Source: Chloroflexota bacterium
GTDB taxonomy: Bacteria > Chloroflexota > Anaerolineae > Anaerolineales > Villigracilaceae
Length of the DNA: 24,209 bases
Assembly (NCBI GenBank): GCA_023459215.1
Contig: JAEWVF010000103.1
Span: forward strand, 1-24,209
Direction: 5' to 3'
The notes under the pieces were generated by a model that made no database searches, was not told the origin of the DNA, and saw only the letters and a program-made list of their open reading frames with translations. Both the position numbers and the translations under genes were made by a program. The stretch's first letter is position 1. Every line of letters starts with the position of its first letter. Below, piece by piece: positions 7,971-16,116 of this stretch.

Positions 7971-9182
7971 ATGACATCTGCTTCCCAATCCCCGCGTTGG
8001 ACTTCCTCTACCAAACTGGTGGTGGGTATTACCCTGGTGGCTATTATTGCCTTTGCCCTGGCAAAATTCCAGGGGATTTTGCCGCCGCTGATTATGACTT
8101 TCCTGCTGGTGTATTTGCTTTATCCGGTGGTCAATTTCATAAAGAACAAGCTGCGCTTTCAGTGGAGTCTCGCCGTGGCTGTTGTTTATCTCAGCCTGAT
8201 TGTGGCCTTCCTGGCGTTGGCGACCATCAGCGGGTTTGAACTGGTGTCGCAGGTTCAGAGCCTGATCAAAATGGTCGAATCCAGTTTGACAGAACTGCCC
8301 GACCTGGCGGAACAAATCTCACAAATTACTTTCAGTCTGGGGCCTTTATCCTTTGAGATGAGCGCCCTCGACCTGGACAGCTTGAGTGGGCAGTTGATCG
8401 ATGCGGCGCGGGCGATGCTGGGCCGCACCGGGGAACTGCTCGGTACAGTTGCTGGAACGGCACTTAATTCGCTGGCCTGGACGGCGTTTGTGCTGCTGAT
8501 GTCGTTCTTTATCCTGGCCGAAAGCCGTGGTTTGCCGGGTGGTATTTTGCAGGTTGACGCCTTCGAATACACCGGCGACCTGGAACGGATGAAGAAAGAA
8601 CTGGCCAACGTTTGGAATGCTTTCCTGCGTGGGCAGCTGATCCTGGTGACGACCGCGATTGTCCTGTACACGGTTGTCCTGAGCATTTTGGGCGTCCGTT
8701 ATGCATTGGGACTGGCGCTCTTAACCGGGGCAGCGCGTTTCCTGCCTTACGTTGGCCCGGCCATTGCCTGGACGGTGATGGCGCTGGTGGCGTTTTTCCA
8801 GGCCTACAAGCCGTTTGGCTTATCCGATTTGGTTTACACCCTGATTGTCCTGGCTTTTGCCTGGGTGATCGACGCCATTTTCGATAATATTGTTTCGCCG
8901 CGCATCATGGCCGATGCGCTCAAAGTCCACCCGGCGGCGGTGCTGGTTGCGGCCATTATCGCCCTGGATTTGCTCGGCGTGCTGGGGGTGGTGATCGCGG
9001 CCCCGATGCTGGCGACCCTGCAATTGGTTGCCCGCTATGTGGTGCGCAAACTCTTCGATATCGACCCCTGGGCGGGCTTGAGCGAATCCCCGCAGCCGGA
9101 ACCCCTGCGCAAGCAATTTGCCACCTGGCTCGAAAGACTTTCGGGATTGTGGCAAAAGCTAAAAAAGTGGCTTGGAAAATAA
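7971..9182 (+). CDS. AI-2E transporter family (PerM/YhhQ-type) permease
   Basis: This 403-residue protein has the AI-2E transporter family layout: paired hydrophobic segments near the N-terminus (about residues 15-35 and 38-62), another around 70-90, a large soluble loop (about 95-170) rich in acidic and hydrophobic residues, and then four or more closely spaced helices between about 175 and 355. The typical P-Y-V-G-P-A-I-A segment is near residue 260 and D-N-I-V-S-P-R-I-M near 305. Members export small molecules or act as ion antiporters; the name does not prove autoinducer-2 transport. ATG7971 has GGAG seven bases upstream. The open frame extends back to 7872, but that extension overlaps the stem-loop and lacks a ribosome binding site. 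Confidence 0.85.
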   Translation: MTSASQSPRWTSSTKLVVGITLVAIIAFALAKFQGILPPLIMTFLLVYLLYPVVNFIKNKLRFQWSLAVAVVYLSLIVAFLALATISGFELVSQVQSLIKMVESSLTELPDLAEQISQITFSLGPLSFEMSALDLDSLSGQLIDAARAMLGRTGELLGTVAGTALNSLAWTAFVLLMSFFILAESRGLPGGILQVDAFEYTGDLERMKKELANVWNAFLRGQLILVTTAIVLYTVVLSILGVRYALGLALLTGAARFLPYVGPAIAWTVMALVAFFQAYKPFGLSDLVYTLIVLAFAWVIDAIFDNIVSPRIMADALKVHPAAVLVAAIIALDLLGVLGVVIAAPMLATLQLVARYVVRKLFDIDPWAGLSESPQPEPLRKQFATWLERLSGLWQKLKKWLGK

Positions 9183-9198
9183 CCCCAGGTGCTATAAT
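9172..9198 (+). promoter_or_regulatory. Putative promoter of the 60-residue acidic protein gene
   Basis: A perfect TATAAT (9193-9198) follows the permease stop codon, with TTGGAA at 9172-9177 inside the permease's last codons and a short 15-base spacer. It would give the small gene its own transcript with a leader of about 20 bases. Confidence 0.4.
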
Positions 9199-9225
9199 TT
9201 ATCTAACCTTTGAAAGGAGCTAATT

Positions 9226-9408
9226 ATGCCTAAGAATACTGAACCGACAACCGAAACCCTGGCTGAAACCGAAAACTATCTGGTTTGGAAAGCCGAAGAG
9301 CCTGATGGGGAAACCACCTATCATGTTGAACTTGGCAACATGACCATTCATTTCTTCAAGGAAGAATGGGAAGAGTTTCTCGAACTGGCCCGCGCCCTGG
9401 AAGGTTAA
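9226..9408 (+). CDS. Small acidic hypothetical protein (60 residues)
   Basis: I do not recognise this family. The gene is credible because AGGAG (9215-9219) lies six bases before the ATG, a TATAAT box stands just upstream and a strong terminator follows 16 bases after the stop. The protein is soluble with no signal or membrane segment and has no cysteine. The first 20 residues are Thr/Glu-rich and probably disordered. The middle (residues 20-40) looks like beta strands, with Y-L-V-W-K-A-E-E, T-T-Y-H-V-E-L and M-T-I-H-F-F. The end is an amphipathic acidic helix, E-E-W-E-E-F-L-E-L-A-R-A-L. This could be a small beta-beta-alpha domain that binds a partner protein or peptide. Confidence 0.75.
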   Translation: MPKNTEPTTETLAETENYLVWKAEEPDGETTYHVELGNMTIHFFKEEWEEFLELARALEG

Positions 9409-9424
9409 TCCCTGCCGGTGTTGC

Positions 9425-9465
9425 AACAGAAAAGCCTCCTGCGTAATGCGGGAGGCTTTTCTGTT
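9425..9465. terminator. Bidirectional intrinsic terminator
   Basis: AACAGAAAAGCCTCC (9425-9439) and GGAGGCTTTTCTGTT (9451-9465) are perfect complements, and the stem extends further into the loop. A-runs on the left arm and T-runs on the right make it usable on both strands. It lies between the converging small acidic gene and the holin-like gene. Confidence 0.9.
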
Positions 9466-9483
9466 ATTGATGTGAGTCGTGTT

Positions 9484-9855
9484 TTAGCGTTTATCTTCTT
9501 TGACGAAAGCGGTCAGGACGACGCTGACCAGGCTGACAATCAGACCGCCCAGGAAGGCCGGCCAGAAGCCATCAACGGTGAAGCCGATGCCGAAATTCAG
9601 CCCGATCAGACCGGTTAGCCAGAACATCAAGGTGTTGATCACCAGCGTGAACAGTCCCAGGGTCAGGATAATCAGCGGGCAGGTCAGGAATTTCAAAAGC
9701 GGTCGCACTACGGCGTTCAATAGGCCAAAAATGAGCGCCAGGCCGAGGTATGAAATCCAACTGGTTCCCGGCAGGGGCGAGATGCCCGGCACGATAGCCA
9801 CGGCGGCGTACAGGGCGACGGCATTGATCAGCAAACGGATCAGGAATTTGTTCAT
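9484..9855 (-). CDS. YvlD/phage-holin family 4 membrane protein
   Basis: This 123-residue protein fits the PF04020 family of small integral membrane proteins (YvlD-like). Four hydrophobic segments are visible at about residues 4-22, 31-50, 55-80 and 92-116. The family signature region follows the second helix: F-G-L-L-N-A-V-V-R-P-L-L-K, with the conserved N-A-x-x-R-P. The role is unproven; relatives belong to envelope-stress regulons in Bacillus, and the holin label is based only on topology. The start is set at the ATG preceded by AGGAG seven bases upstream, which drops 17 residues of the longer open frame. It is a single gene ending at the shared terminator. Confidence 0.85.
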   Translation of the reverse strand: MNKFLIRLLINAVALYAAVAIVPGISPLPGTSWISYLGLALIFGLLNAVVRPLLKFLTCPLIILTLGLFTLVINTLMFWLTGLIGLNFGIGFTVDGFWPAFLGGLIVSLVSVVLTAFVKEDKR

Positions 9856-9955
9856 TTTGTCTCCTTTTGCGCCAGGGTGCGGCGCGGGTTTACAGGGATA
9901 AAACACTTCCCACTTTCTTGCGGGTTAGTGTGCTATTGGGGTATACGGATGGGAA

Positions 9956-10945
9956 TTAGTTTGGTTGCTGGCCGGGGGCTTCCATCCACAGCAGGGTGCG
10001 GGTGGGCGAAAAACCGGCGGCACGGATGGTTTCATCGGCGGGGCCGGCCGGGTATTCGAGATTCAATCCGCGCTGGTGGGCGAACATGCGCCGGGTATGC
10101 AGGAGCAGGCTGGTCACGGCTTCAGGTTCCGGCCTGGGCGGGCAGGCCAGCCAGACCTGTACCGTTTTTCCGCTTTGGTGGCGGCAACTGACGGTTCCGC
10201 GTAGTTGCCCGTCGGCTTCGACCGCCCACTGCGCCAGGTCAATGTCGACAACCAGGCGGTAGAAACTATCCCACAGGTAAGGCCCAAAGGCCGACCAGGC
10301 TTGTTGCTGGTTGTACCAGTTAATTTCGCTGGGGTAGGCGCGCTCGAGCCAATTGCGCTGTGAATCCCAATCGCGCGCTGTGCGCGGACGCACCCTGGTC
10401 TGTTTCGCTTCGGGAACATGATAAATGCCGTTGGATGGCGCGTGCCATTCGGTGCGGCGGGTGCGTTCGTGGAAGCCCAAGTCGCGGTAGATTTTGATTG
10501 CGCCGGGGTTATCGTCGCGCACATGCAGCCACAGGCTATCGGCGCCTTTTTCGCGGGCGCGCTGCATCGCCATTTCGGTTAACTTCCGCCCGATGCCCCG
10601 GCAGCGATAATCGGGGTGGGTGGCGACATTGGCGATCAGGTAACGGCGGCGGCCATATTGGTGAAACGGAATCAGGCTGACGTTGCCGACCACTTTTCCC
10701 TGGTCATCCCAAACAAACCCGGAGAGCGGCAGCGAGATGACATCCACCATGCGCGGCGCCCAGTTGAGAAAAACGCTATCGCGGGCCTGGCGGCGCATCT
10801 CTTCGAGGTGGTTGCGCCCGCTCGAATCCAGGTTTTCTTTGAAGCAGATTTCAATCAGGTCTGCTACTGCCGACAGGTCGCGCAGGATGTTCAGCGGGCG
10901 GGCCTGACCGGGAACGTTTTGGGGTGCCGGGATTGTCAGGTTCAT
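9956..10945 (-). CDS. Tandem GNAT-family N-acetyltransferase
   Basis: The 329-residue protein carries a clear GNAT acetyl-CoA binding motif in its first half: V-A-T-H-P-D-Y-R114-C-R-G-I-G119-R, followed by N-P-G-A-I-K-I-Y-R-D-L-G-F at 146-158, the usual end of the domain. The second half (from about residue 200) looks like a second, degenerate GNAT fold, with a beta-rich Q-L-R-G-T-V segment and a C-terminal A-A-G-F-x-P motif but no R-x-x-G-x-G. Tandem GNAT proteins include mycothiol synthase relatives. The substrate here cannot be read from sequence. The ATG lies only eight bases downstream of a TATAAT box and has no ribosome binding site, suggesting a nearly leaderless mRNA. It is divergent from clpC. 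Confidence 0.85.
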   Translation of the reverse strand: MNLTIPAPQNVPGQARPLNILRDLSAVADLIEICFKENLDSSGRNHLEEMRRQARDSVFLNWAPRMVDVISLPLSGFVWDDQGKVVGNVSLIPFHQYGRRRYLIANVATHPDYRCRGIGRKLTEMAMQRAREKGADSLWLHVRDDNPGAIKIYRDLGFHERTRRTEWHAPSNGIYHVPEAKQTRVRPRTARDWDSQRNWLERAYPSEINWYNQQQAWSAFGPYLWDSFYRLVVDIDLAQWAVEADGQLRGTVSCRHQSGKTVQVWLACPPRPEPEAVTSLLLHTRRMFAHQRGLNLEYPAGPADETIRAAGFSPTRTLLWMEAPGQQPN

Positions 10946-10953
10946 TGCACGTA

Positions 10954-10959
10954 ATTATA
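10954..10959 (-). promoter_or_regulatory. -10 box immediately upstream of the GNAT start
   Basis: A perfect TATAAT on the minus strand ends eight bases before the GNAT ATG, so transcription would begin within a few bases of the start codon. The position of a -35 element is unclear; TACACT lies 17 bases upstream and is a poor match. Confidence 0.45.
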
Positions 10960-11040
10960 ACTGGCGGGCGAAATCGAGTGTAGAATAGACTCATATAGAT
11001 TTCTAACAGCGTTCTTTGAATGTAACAACAGCCCTTTTGC

Positions 11041-11046
11041 TATAAT
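11041..11046 (+). promoter_or_regulatory. Putative -10 box of clpC
   Basis: A perfect TATAAT lies 56 bases before the clpC ATG. TTGAAT at 11016-11021 could be the -35 element with a long 19-base spacer. I see no CIRCE element and no CtsR-type direct repeat in the 157-base divergent region, so heat-shock control by those repressors is not supported. Confidence 0.4.
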
Positions 11047-11102
11047 TTCAGGGCATAACAACCGATTGTTTTGTTCCGAAAATAGAGAAGGAAACCCCGT
11101 TT

Positions 11103-13526
11103 ATGATGCGATTTGACCGATTTACCGAACGCGCCCAGGAAGCCGCCCAACGCGCGGCGGAAATTATCCAGCGTTATGGCCATAACCAGATCGATACCGA
11201 ACACATCCTGTTGGCTTTGATTGAGCAGCCGGGTGGAGTGATTCCCCAAATCCTTGAAACCCTGAGTGTGAATGCCCAGGCCTTGGCTGACCGGCTGGAC
11301 GCCACCCTGCGCGCCAGCCCCAAGGCCAATATTTTTGGCGGCGGCGCGGGCCAGATTTTTATCACCCCGCGCGTCAAGCGGATTATAGACCTGGCCAACG
11401 AGGAAGCCAACCGTTTAAAGGACGAGTACATTTCAACCGAGCACATTTTCCTGGCGATTTTGACGGAGCGTAACACCCCTGCGGCGCGCATCCTGGAAAC
11501 GACCGGGATTACCCGCGAGCGGGTTTATGAGGCTATCCAGCAGATGCGCGGCGGGCAGCGGGTGACTGATCCGCAGGCCGAGACGCGTTACCGCACCCTG
11601 GAGAAGTATTCGCGCGATCTGACCCAGATGGCCCGCGAAGGCAAACTCGACCCGGTAATTGGCCGCGATAACGAGATTTTGCGCTTGATCCAAATCCTTT
11701 CGCGGCGCACGAAGAATAACCCGGTCTTGATCGGCGAGGCGGGTGTTGGCAAGACCGCCATTGTCGAGGGGCTGGCCCAAAAAATTGCTACCAACGATGT
11801 GCCGGAGATTCTTTCTGGCAAGAAGGTGGTGGCGCTCGACCTGGGCGCGATGATCGCCGGTTCGCGTTTCCGCGGCGAGTTCGAAGAGCGCCTGAAGGCG
11901 GTCATCGAGGAAGTGCAGCGCTCAGAAGGCGACATCATCATGATGATCGACGAGTTGCACACAGTGGTCGGCGCAGGGGCAGCCCAGGGTGCAATGGACG
12001 CTTCGAATATGCTCAAACCGGCCCTGGCGCGCGGCGAACTGCAATGCATCGGCGCAACCACCCTGGACGAATTCCACAAGCACATCGAAAAAGACCCGGC
12101 CCTTGAGCGCCGCTTCGCTCCGATTTACGTTGATGAGCCGACCGTCGACGACACAATCAAGATGTTGATGGGCCTGCGCGACCGCTATGAAGCCCATCAT
12201 AAAGTCCGCTTTTCGGACGACGCCTTGAAATCGGCGGCCCAACTGGCGGACCGGTATGTCACCGACCGGCACCTGCCTGACAAGGCGATTGACCTGATGG
12301 ACGAAGCAGCAGCCAAACTGCGGGTGGCGTTGTATTCGATGCCGCCCGAGTTGAAAAATATGAAGAACGAGATTGACCGCCTGGCTGCGGAAGAAGAACA
12401 GGCCGGCCTGGCCCGCGAGTATGAGCGCGCCGCTGCTAAAAAGGTCGAGCGCTTGCGCCTGGAAGGTGAATATAAAGCTCTGCGCGATCAGTGGGAGCGT
12501 GAGCACCACATCGATGAGGTGGTGGATGTCCAGGATATTGCCGAAGTCGTTCATCAGTGGACGGGCATCCCGGTTACGCAAATGATGGAGACCGAGGCCG
12601 AGAAACTCTTGCAAATGGAAGACCGCCTGCATGAGCGTATTATCGGCCAGGATGAGGCCATCCATGCCATCAGCGATGCCATCCGGCGCGCCCGCTCGGG
12701 TTTGAAAGATCCCTCGCGGCCCATCGGTTCATTCATCTTTATTGGCCCCTCGGGCGTGGGTAAAACTGAATTGGCCAAGGCTCTGGCCTGGTTCATGTTC
12801 GATGATGAAGATGCGATGGTGCGTATCGATATGAGCGAGTACCGTGAGCAGCATACCGTCAGCCGCTTGTTTGGCGCGCCTCCCGGCTATGTTGGCTATG
12901 AAGAAGGCGGCCAACTGACCGAGGCTGTTCGCCGCCGCCCGTATCGGGTGGTGCTGTTCGACGAGGTCGAGAAGGCGCACCCCGAAGTGTGGAATTCGCT
13001 GCTGCAAATTCTGGACGATGGCCGCCTGACCGATGGACAGGGCAATGTGGTCGATTTCCGCAACACAGTTATCATCATGACTTCCAATCTGGGCACGGAG
13101 TTTGTGCGCAAGAGCGGCGCCCTGGGATTTGTGCAGCGCAACGCCAGCGATGATGAGCGCGATTCTCACGATAAGATCGAGCGCGCTCTGAAGGGCACCT
13201 TCCGGCCTGAGTTCTTGAACCGGATCGATGAAATCATCATGTTCTCGCCGCTTTCTGTCGAGCAGATGGAGTACATCGTCGACCTGCAGATGAAGGAAGT
13301 CCAGAACCGCCTGGATGAGTATAAGATTACTGTTACACTCAGCCCCGAGGCCCGCACCTGGCTGGCCAAGCAGGGCTATGACCCGGCCTTTGGCGCGCGT
13401 CCGCTGCGCCGCGCCATCCAGAAATTTGTCGAGAGTCCGCTTTCGGTTGAGTTGCTGGGCGGGAAATTTGCCAAGGGCGGTTCGGTCAAGGTGGATGTGG
13501 CCGACGACAAGATTATTTTCAAATAA
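11103..13526 (+). CDS. clpC: ATP-dependent Clp protease ATPase subunit ClpC
   Basis: ClpC is a hexameric AAA+ unfoldase that feeds substrates into the ClpP peptidase. The 807 residues are ordered as expected: an N-domain with two helical repeats (1-145, including T-E-H-I-L-L-A-L and T-E-H-I-F-L-A-I), a first AAA+ module with Walker A G-E-A-G-V-G-K217-T and Walker B M-M-I-D283-E284, a short coiled-coil middle domain (about 400-460), and a second AAA+ module with Walker A G548-P-S-G-V-G-K554-T and Walker B L-F-D-E. The middle domain is too short for ClpB. L674-G-F lies in the loop that docks on ClpP, so partnership with ClpP is expected, although clpP is not in this window. GAAGGA ten bases upstream supports ATG11103; ATG11106 is a possible alternative. 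Confidence 0.97.
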   Translation: MMRFDRFTERAQEAAQRAAEIIQRYGHNQIDTEHILLALIEQPGGVIPQILETLSVNAQALADRLDATLRASPKANIFGGGAGQIFITPRVKRIIDLANEEANRLKDEYISTEHIFLAILTERNTPAARILETTGITRERVYEAIQQMRGGQRVTDPQAETRYRTLEKYSRDLTQMAREGKLDPVIGRDNEILRLIQILSRRTKNNPVLIGEAGVGKTAIVEGLAQKIATNDVPEILSGKKVVALDLGAMIAGSRFRGEFEERLKAVIEEVQRSEGDIIMMIDELHTVVGAGAAQGAMDASNMLKPALARGELQCIGATTLDEFHKHIEKDPALERRFAPIYVDEPTVDDTIKMLMGLRDRYEAHHKVRFSDDALKSAAQLADRYVTDRHLPDKAIDLMDEAAAKLRVALYSMPPELKNMKNEIDRLAAEEEQAGLAREYERAAAKKVERLRLEGEYKALRDQWEREHHIDEVVDVQDIAEVVHQWTGIPVTQMMETEAEKLLQMEDRLHERIIGQDEAIHAISDAIRRARSGLKDPSRPIGSFIFIGPSGVGKTELAKALAWFMFDDEDAMVRIDMSEYREQHTVSRLFGAPPGYVGYEEGGQLTEAVRRRPYRVVLFDEVEKAHPEVWNSLLQILDDGRLTDGQGNVVDFRNTVIIMTSNLGTEFVRKSGALGFVQRNASDDERDSHDKIERALKGTFRPEFLNRIDEIIMFSPLSVEQMEYIVDLQMKEVQNRLDEYKITVTLSPEARTWLAKQGYDPAFGARPLRRAIQKFVESPLSVELLGGKFAKGGSVKVDVADDKIIFK

Positions 13527-13544
13527 GCGTCAGTGAGAATCAAA

Positions 13545-13575
13545 AAGAGAGCAGGATTTTGCATCCTGCTCTCTT
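13545..13575. terminator. Bidirectional terminator after clpC
   Basis: AAGAGAGCAGGAT (13545-13557) and ATCCTGCTCTCTT (13563-13575) are perfect complements around a five-base loop. TTGTGTTT follows on the plus strand, and a T-rich run on the minus strand. It separates the converging clpC and methyltransferase transcripts. Confidence 0.88.
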
Positions 13576-13593
13576 GTGTTTAACAGTGAGTTG

Positions 13594-13752
13594 TTACCAC
13601 TCGAAATGCATTTTCCACCAGGTGACGATCATGCCGACGACAGTTAAAACCGCCGAGGCCAGGGCAGCTTCGGCCCAGGCAAACTCGAGCCAGACGCCCA
13701 TGCCAAACAGGAACAGGAAAATGACAATGCTGGTTATCAGGGTGACTTTCAT
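13594..13752 (-). CDS. Small two-helix membrane protein coupled to the methyltransferase
   Basis: This 52-residue protein is almost entirely two hydrophobic segments (about residues 4-24 and 28-46) joined by a short E-F-A-W-A-E turn, ending W-W-K-M-H-F-E-W. I do not recognise a family. Its ATG overlaps the methyltransferase stop in an ATGA arrangement, and GGGAG lies eight bases upstream, so translation is probably coupled. The clean start, spacing to the terminator and membrane pattern support a real gene. It may tether or assist the methyltransferase, but that is a guess from position only. Confidence 0.75.
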   Translation of the reverse strand: MKVTLITSIVIFLFLFGMGVWLEFAWAEAALASAVLTVVGMIVTWWKMHFEW

Positions 13753-14657
13753 GCAAGCGGCTCCCTGAAATCGTAAATCCCATCCCGGATTGCCCATTTC
13801 CGGCCACAGCCCGGACAACCGAGGTGGTCGGGATTCTCGACCAGGGGATGGGTGGCGCATTCCGGGCATTGGAACCACCCGACAACATCCTGGCCGCGCG
13901 GCTGCGGCAGTATGCTTTCCATATCGACGCTGGCTTTGACGAAAACGCTGGGGGTTAGTTGCCAGAATTCCCCGGTTGGCTGGACCAGGCCATCCATGGC
14001 GGTGAGCAGGCTGGCGGGGAGAACGCGCTTCAATATCCCCAGGCGGAAGTGCGAAACGGTCAGGGTTTTCTCGATGCGGAATCCCAAACTTTCCAGCCAC
14101 TGGCGTATGGCTTTGGGGTGAAAATCGAAGTTGAGCGCGACGAATTCGACCGGCTCGAGCGTAAATGGATTCCACTTTTGCTTGCCGAGCCAGTAACGCA
14201 GGATGGCTTTCAGGTTGCGTTTATTGGCAAATTCGAGGATGAAAGTTGCGCCAGGAACGAGCACGCGCCGGATCTGTCCCAGGGCTTTGGGGGCATCCGC
14301 CATGTGGTGCAGGGTGCGGATCATGGTCGCACCATCGAACAGGCCGCTGACAAAAGGCATTTTGTAGATGTCTGCCGCCACGTAGATATAGCGCTCTGAA
14401 TTGCCCAGGCGGGCGCGGGCCTGGGCCAGTTGGGTGCGTGAGTAATCGAGCAGAACAATGCGTTTGTAACCGGCATAACGAGGCGTGTTGCGGCCTGCGC
14501 CTGCGCCCAGTTCGAGCAGCAAGCGGCCTGAATCGGGCAGCATCCGCCGCAGGGCAATTGCCTCAGCCTGGTCTTCATAGGCGCGCCCGCCTTGATCCCA
14601 GAATGTGGTCTGGTAGTCTGAACCTTCGTAATCGCAAACGGGAGGGGTATTGGTCAT
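13749..14657 (-). CDS. Class I SAM-dependent methyltransferase with C-terminal zinc ribbon
   Basis: The first 200 residues form a Methyltransf_11-type domain: motif I is L-L-L-E-L-G51-A-G-A-G55-R-N, the acidic residue for the SAM ribose is Asp71 (L-L-D-Y-S), and A-A-D-I-Y-K-M-P-F and T-L-H-H-M-A-D follow. Residues 264-284 hold C264-P-E-C267 and C281-P-G-C284, followed by W-A-I-R-D-G-I-Y-D-F, the typical Trm112-like zinc-ribbon pattern often seen on such methyltransferases. The substrate (small molecule, lipid or nucleic acid) cannot be told. The start ATG has no strong ribosome binding site. It is followed by the overlapping 52-residue membrane protein gene and preceded by the UDP-glucose dehydrogenase terminator. 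Confidence 0.85.
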   Translation of the reverse strand: MTNTPPVCDYEGSDYQTTFWDQGGRAYEDQAEAIALRRMLPDSGRLLLELGAGAGRNTPRYAGYKRIVLLDYSRTQLAQARARLGNSERYIYVAADIYKMPFVSGLFDGATMIRTLHHMADAPKALGQIRRVLVPGATFILEFANKRNLKAILRYWLGKQKWNPFTLEPVEFVALNFDFHPKAIRQWLESLGFRIEKTLTVSHFRLGILKRVLPASLLTAMDGLVQPTGEFWQLTPSVFVKASVDMESILPQPRGQDVVGWFQCPECATHPLVENPDHLGCPGCGRKWAIRDGIYDFREPLA

Positions 14658-14719
14658 CTGTATTCAGTATCCAGTGTTTGGTAATTTGTTTGTTCTTCGG
14701 TGGCTCATTTTACTCTTAA

Positions 14720-14762
14720 AAGTTATCGCCAATGCCCAATGTGCGGACACTGGCGATAACTT
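14720..14762 (-). terminator. Intrinsic terminator of the UDP-glucose dehydrogenase gene
   Basis: On the minus strand AAGTTATCGCCA and TGGCGATAACTT form a perfect 12-base stem with a 19-base apex that can itself pair in part, followed by TTTTAAG. It starts 17 bases after the dehydrogenase stop. Confidence 0.75.
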
Positions 14763-14779
14763 CTCTGGCGGGGTAGAGT

Positions 14780-16075
14780 TTATCGCCCAACAGCGCGATA
14801 GTTGTAGCCCAGCGAGCGCACGTAGGCCGGATCGTAGATATTGCGGCCATCCATGATGATCGGGGATTTGAGCAGGCTCTTCACTTTTTCGAGGTTGAGT
14901 TGTTTGAATTCGTTCCATTCGGTGACAACGATCAGCGCGTCGCAGCCTTTGGCCATTTCGTAGGGATCGTTGAACATCTGCACCGCCGGCAGGAGCGGGC
15001 GGGCAACTTCCATGGCGACCGGGTCATAGCCGCGGACGATTGCGCCATCGGCGGTAAGTTCCTGGGCGATATCGACCGAAGGCGCGTCGCGCATATCGTC
15101 GGTATTGGGCTTGAACGCCAGGCCGAGCAGGCCGACGGTTTTGCCTTTGAGCGAACCGCCGAGCAGTTCTTCAGTCCAGCGCACGATGGCTTTGCGGCGG
15201 TCGTAATTGACATCCATCACCGTGTTGAGGATGCGCGGATCGAGACCCTTTTCCTCGGCCATGTAGGCCAGGGCGCGCACATCTTTGGGGAAGCAGGAAC
15301 CGCCCCAGCCCAGGCCGGCATCCAGGAAGTGGCGTCCGATGCGGGCATCGTAGCCCATGCCGGCGGCAACTTCTTTGACATCTGCGCCATAGGCTTCACA
15401 AATCTCAGCGATTTCGTTGATGAACGAGATCTTGGTTGCCAGGAACGCATTCGAGGCGTACTTAATCATTTCGGCGGTGCGCAGGTCGGTGATGACAATT
15501 GGGGCGCGCAGCGGCAGGTGCAGTTGGGCAACCTTGTTGGCGGCTTCACGGTCGAAGGAGCCGATTACATTGCGATGCGGCTGCATGAAATCGCCGATGG
15601 CCGAGCCTTCGCGCAGGAATTCAGGGCAGGAAACAACCGCAAAGTCGATTGGTTTGGGCTGTTCGCGCTTGACAATGTCTGCTACCCAGTCACCGGTGCC
15701 AATCGGCACAGTTGACTTGTTGATGATAATCAACGGGGATTTCATGCTTTTGGCAATCGATGTGGCGGCGGCGGCCACATATTGCAAGTCGGCTTCGCCG
15801 TTCACGCCCGAGGGAGTCCCAACTGCAATGAAAGCGAACTCACAATCCTTGAGCGCTTCGGCATAGTCTGTGGTGAAGGAAAGCCGCCCGGCGTTGACAT
15901 TGCGCCGCACCAATTCTTCAAGGCCTGGCTCGTAGATGGGCATGATGCCTTTTTTGAGATTTTCAACCCGCTCGGGGTTGACATCCAGCGCCACAACCCG
16001 GTTGCCCAGGTCTGAGAAACATGCGCCGGTTACCAGGCCGACGTACCCGACACCAACAACGCAAATTTGCTTCAT
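14780..16075 (-). CDS. ugd: UDP-glucose 6-dehydrogenase
   Basis: This enzyme oxidises UDP-glucose to UDP-glucuronate with two NAD+, supplying sugar acids for envelope or exopolysaccharide synthesis. The 431 residues start with the Rossmann motif V-V-G-V-G-Y-V-G-L-V-T, and carry P151-E152-F-L-R-E-G, Lys205 and N209-A-F-L-A-T-K in the central helix. The catalytic cysteine is in G-G-S-C261-F-P-K-D. Length and motif order are standard. AGAGG about eight bases upstream supports the start. It lies 65 bases after the rhomboid gene on the same strand, and a CRP-like palindrome sits in that gap, so it may have its own regulated promoter. A GDP-mannose or UDP-N-acetyl sugar dehydrogenase relative is less likely. 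Confidence 0.93.
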   Translation of the reverse strand: MKQICVVGVGYVGLVTGACFSDLGNRVVALDVNPERVENLKKGIMPIYEPGLEELVRRNVNAGRLSFTTDYAEALKDCEFAFIAVGTPSGVNGEADLQYVAAAATSIAKSMKSPLIIINKSTVPIGTGDWVADIVKREQPKPIDFAVVSCPEFLREGSAIGDFMQPHRNVIGSFDREAANKVAQLHLPLRAPIVITDLRTAEMIKYASNAFLATKISFINEIAEICEAYGADVKEVAAGMGYDARIGRHFLDAGLGWGGSCFPKDVRALAYMAEEKGLDPRILNTVMDVNYDRRKAIVRWTEELLGGSLKGKTVGLLGLAFKPNTDDMRDAPSVDIAQELTADGAIVRGYDPVAMEVARPLLPAVQMFNDPYEMAKGCDALIVVTEWNEFKQLNLEKVKSLLKSPIIMDGRNIYDPAYVRSLGYNYRAVGR

Positions 16076-16116
16076 AAACTTACCTCTTTATATTGGATTG
16101 AGTAGTATTTCCGATG

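Noticed and set aside
10946..11102. CIRCE or CtsR heat-shock operator upstream of clpC
   Set aside because: Neither the TTAGCACTC/GAGTGCTAA inverted repeat nor the GGTCAAA-type direct repeats are present.
11922..12665. 247-residue minus-strand frame inside clpC
   Set aside because: A shadow of clpC with no start signal or family resemblance.
13753..14175. 193-residue minus-strand frame upstream of the small membrane protein
   Set aside because: This part overlaps the methyltransferase gene in another frame; only its last 52 residues, from the coupled ATG, look like a protein.
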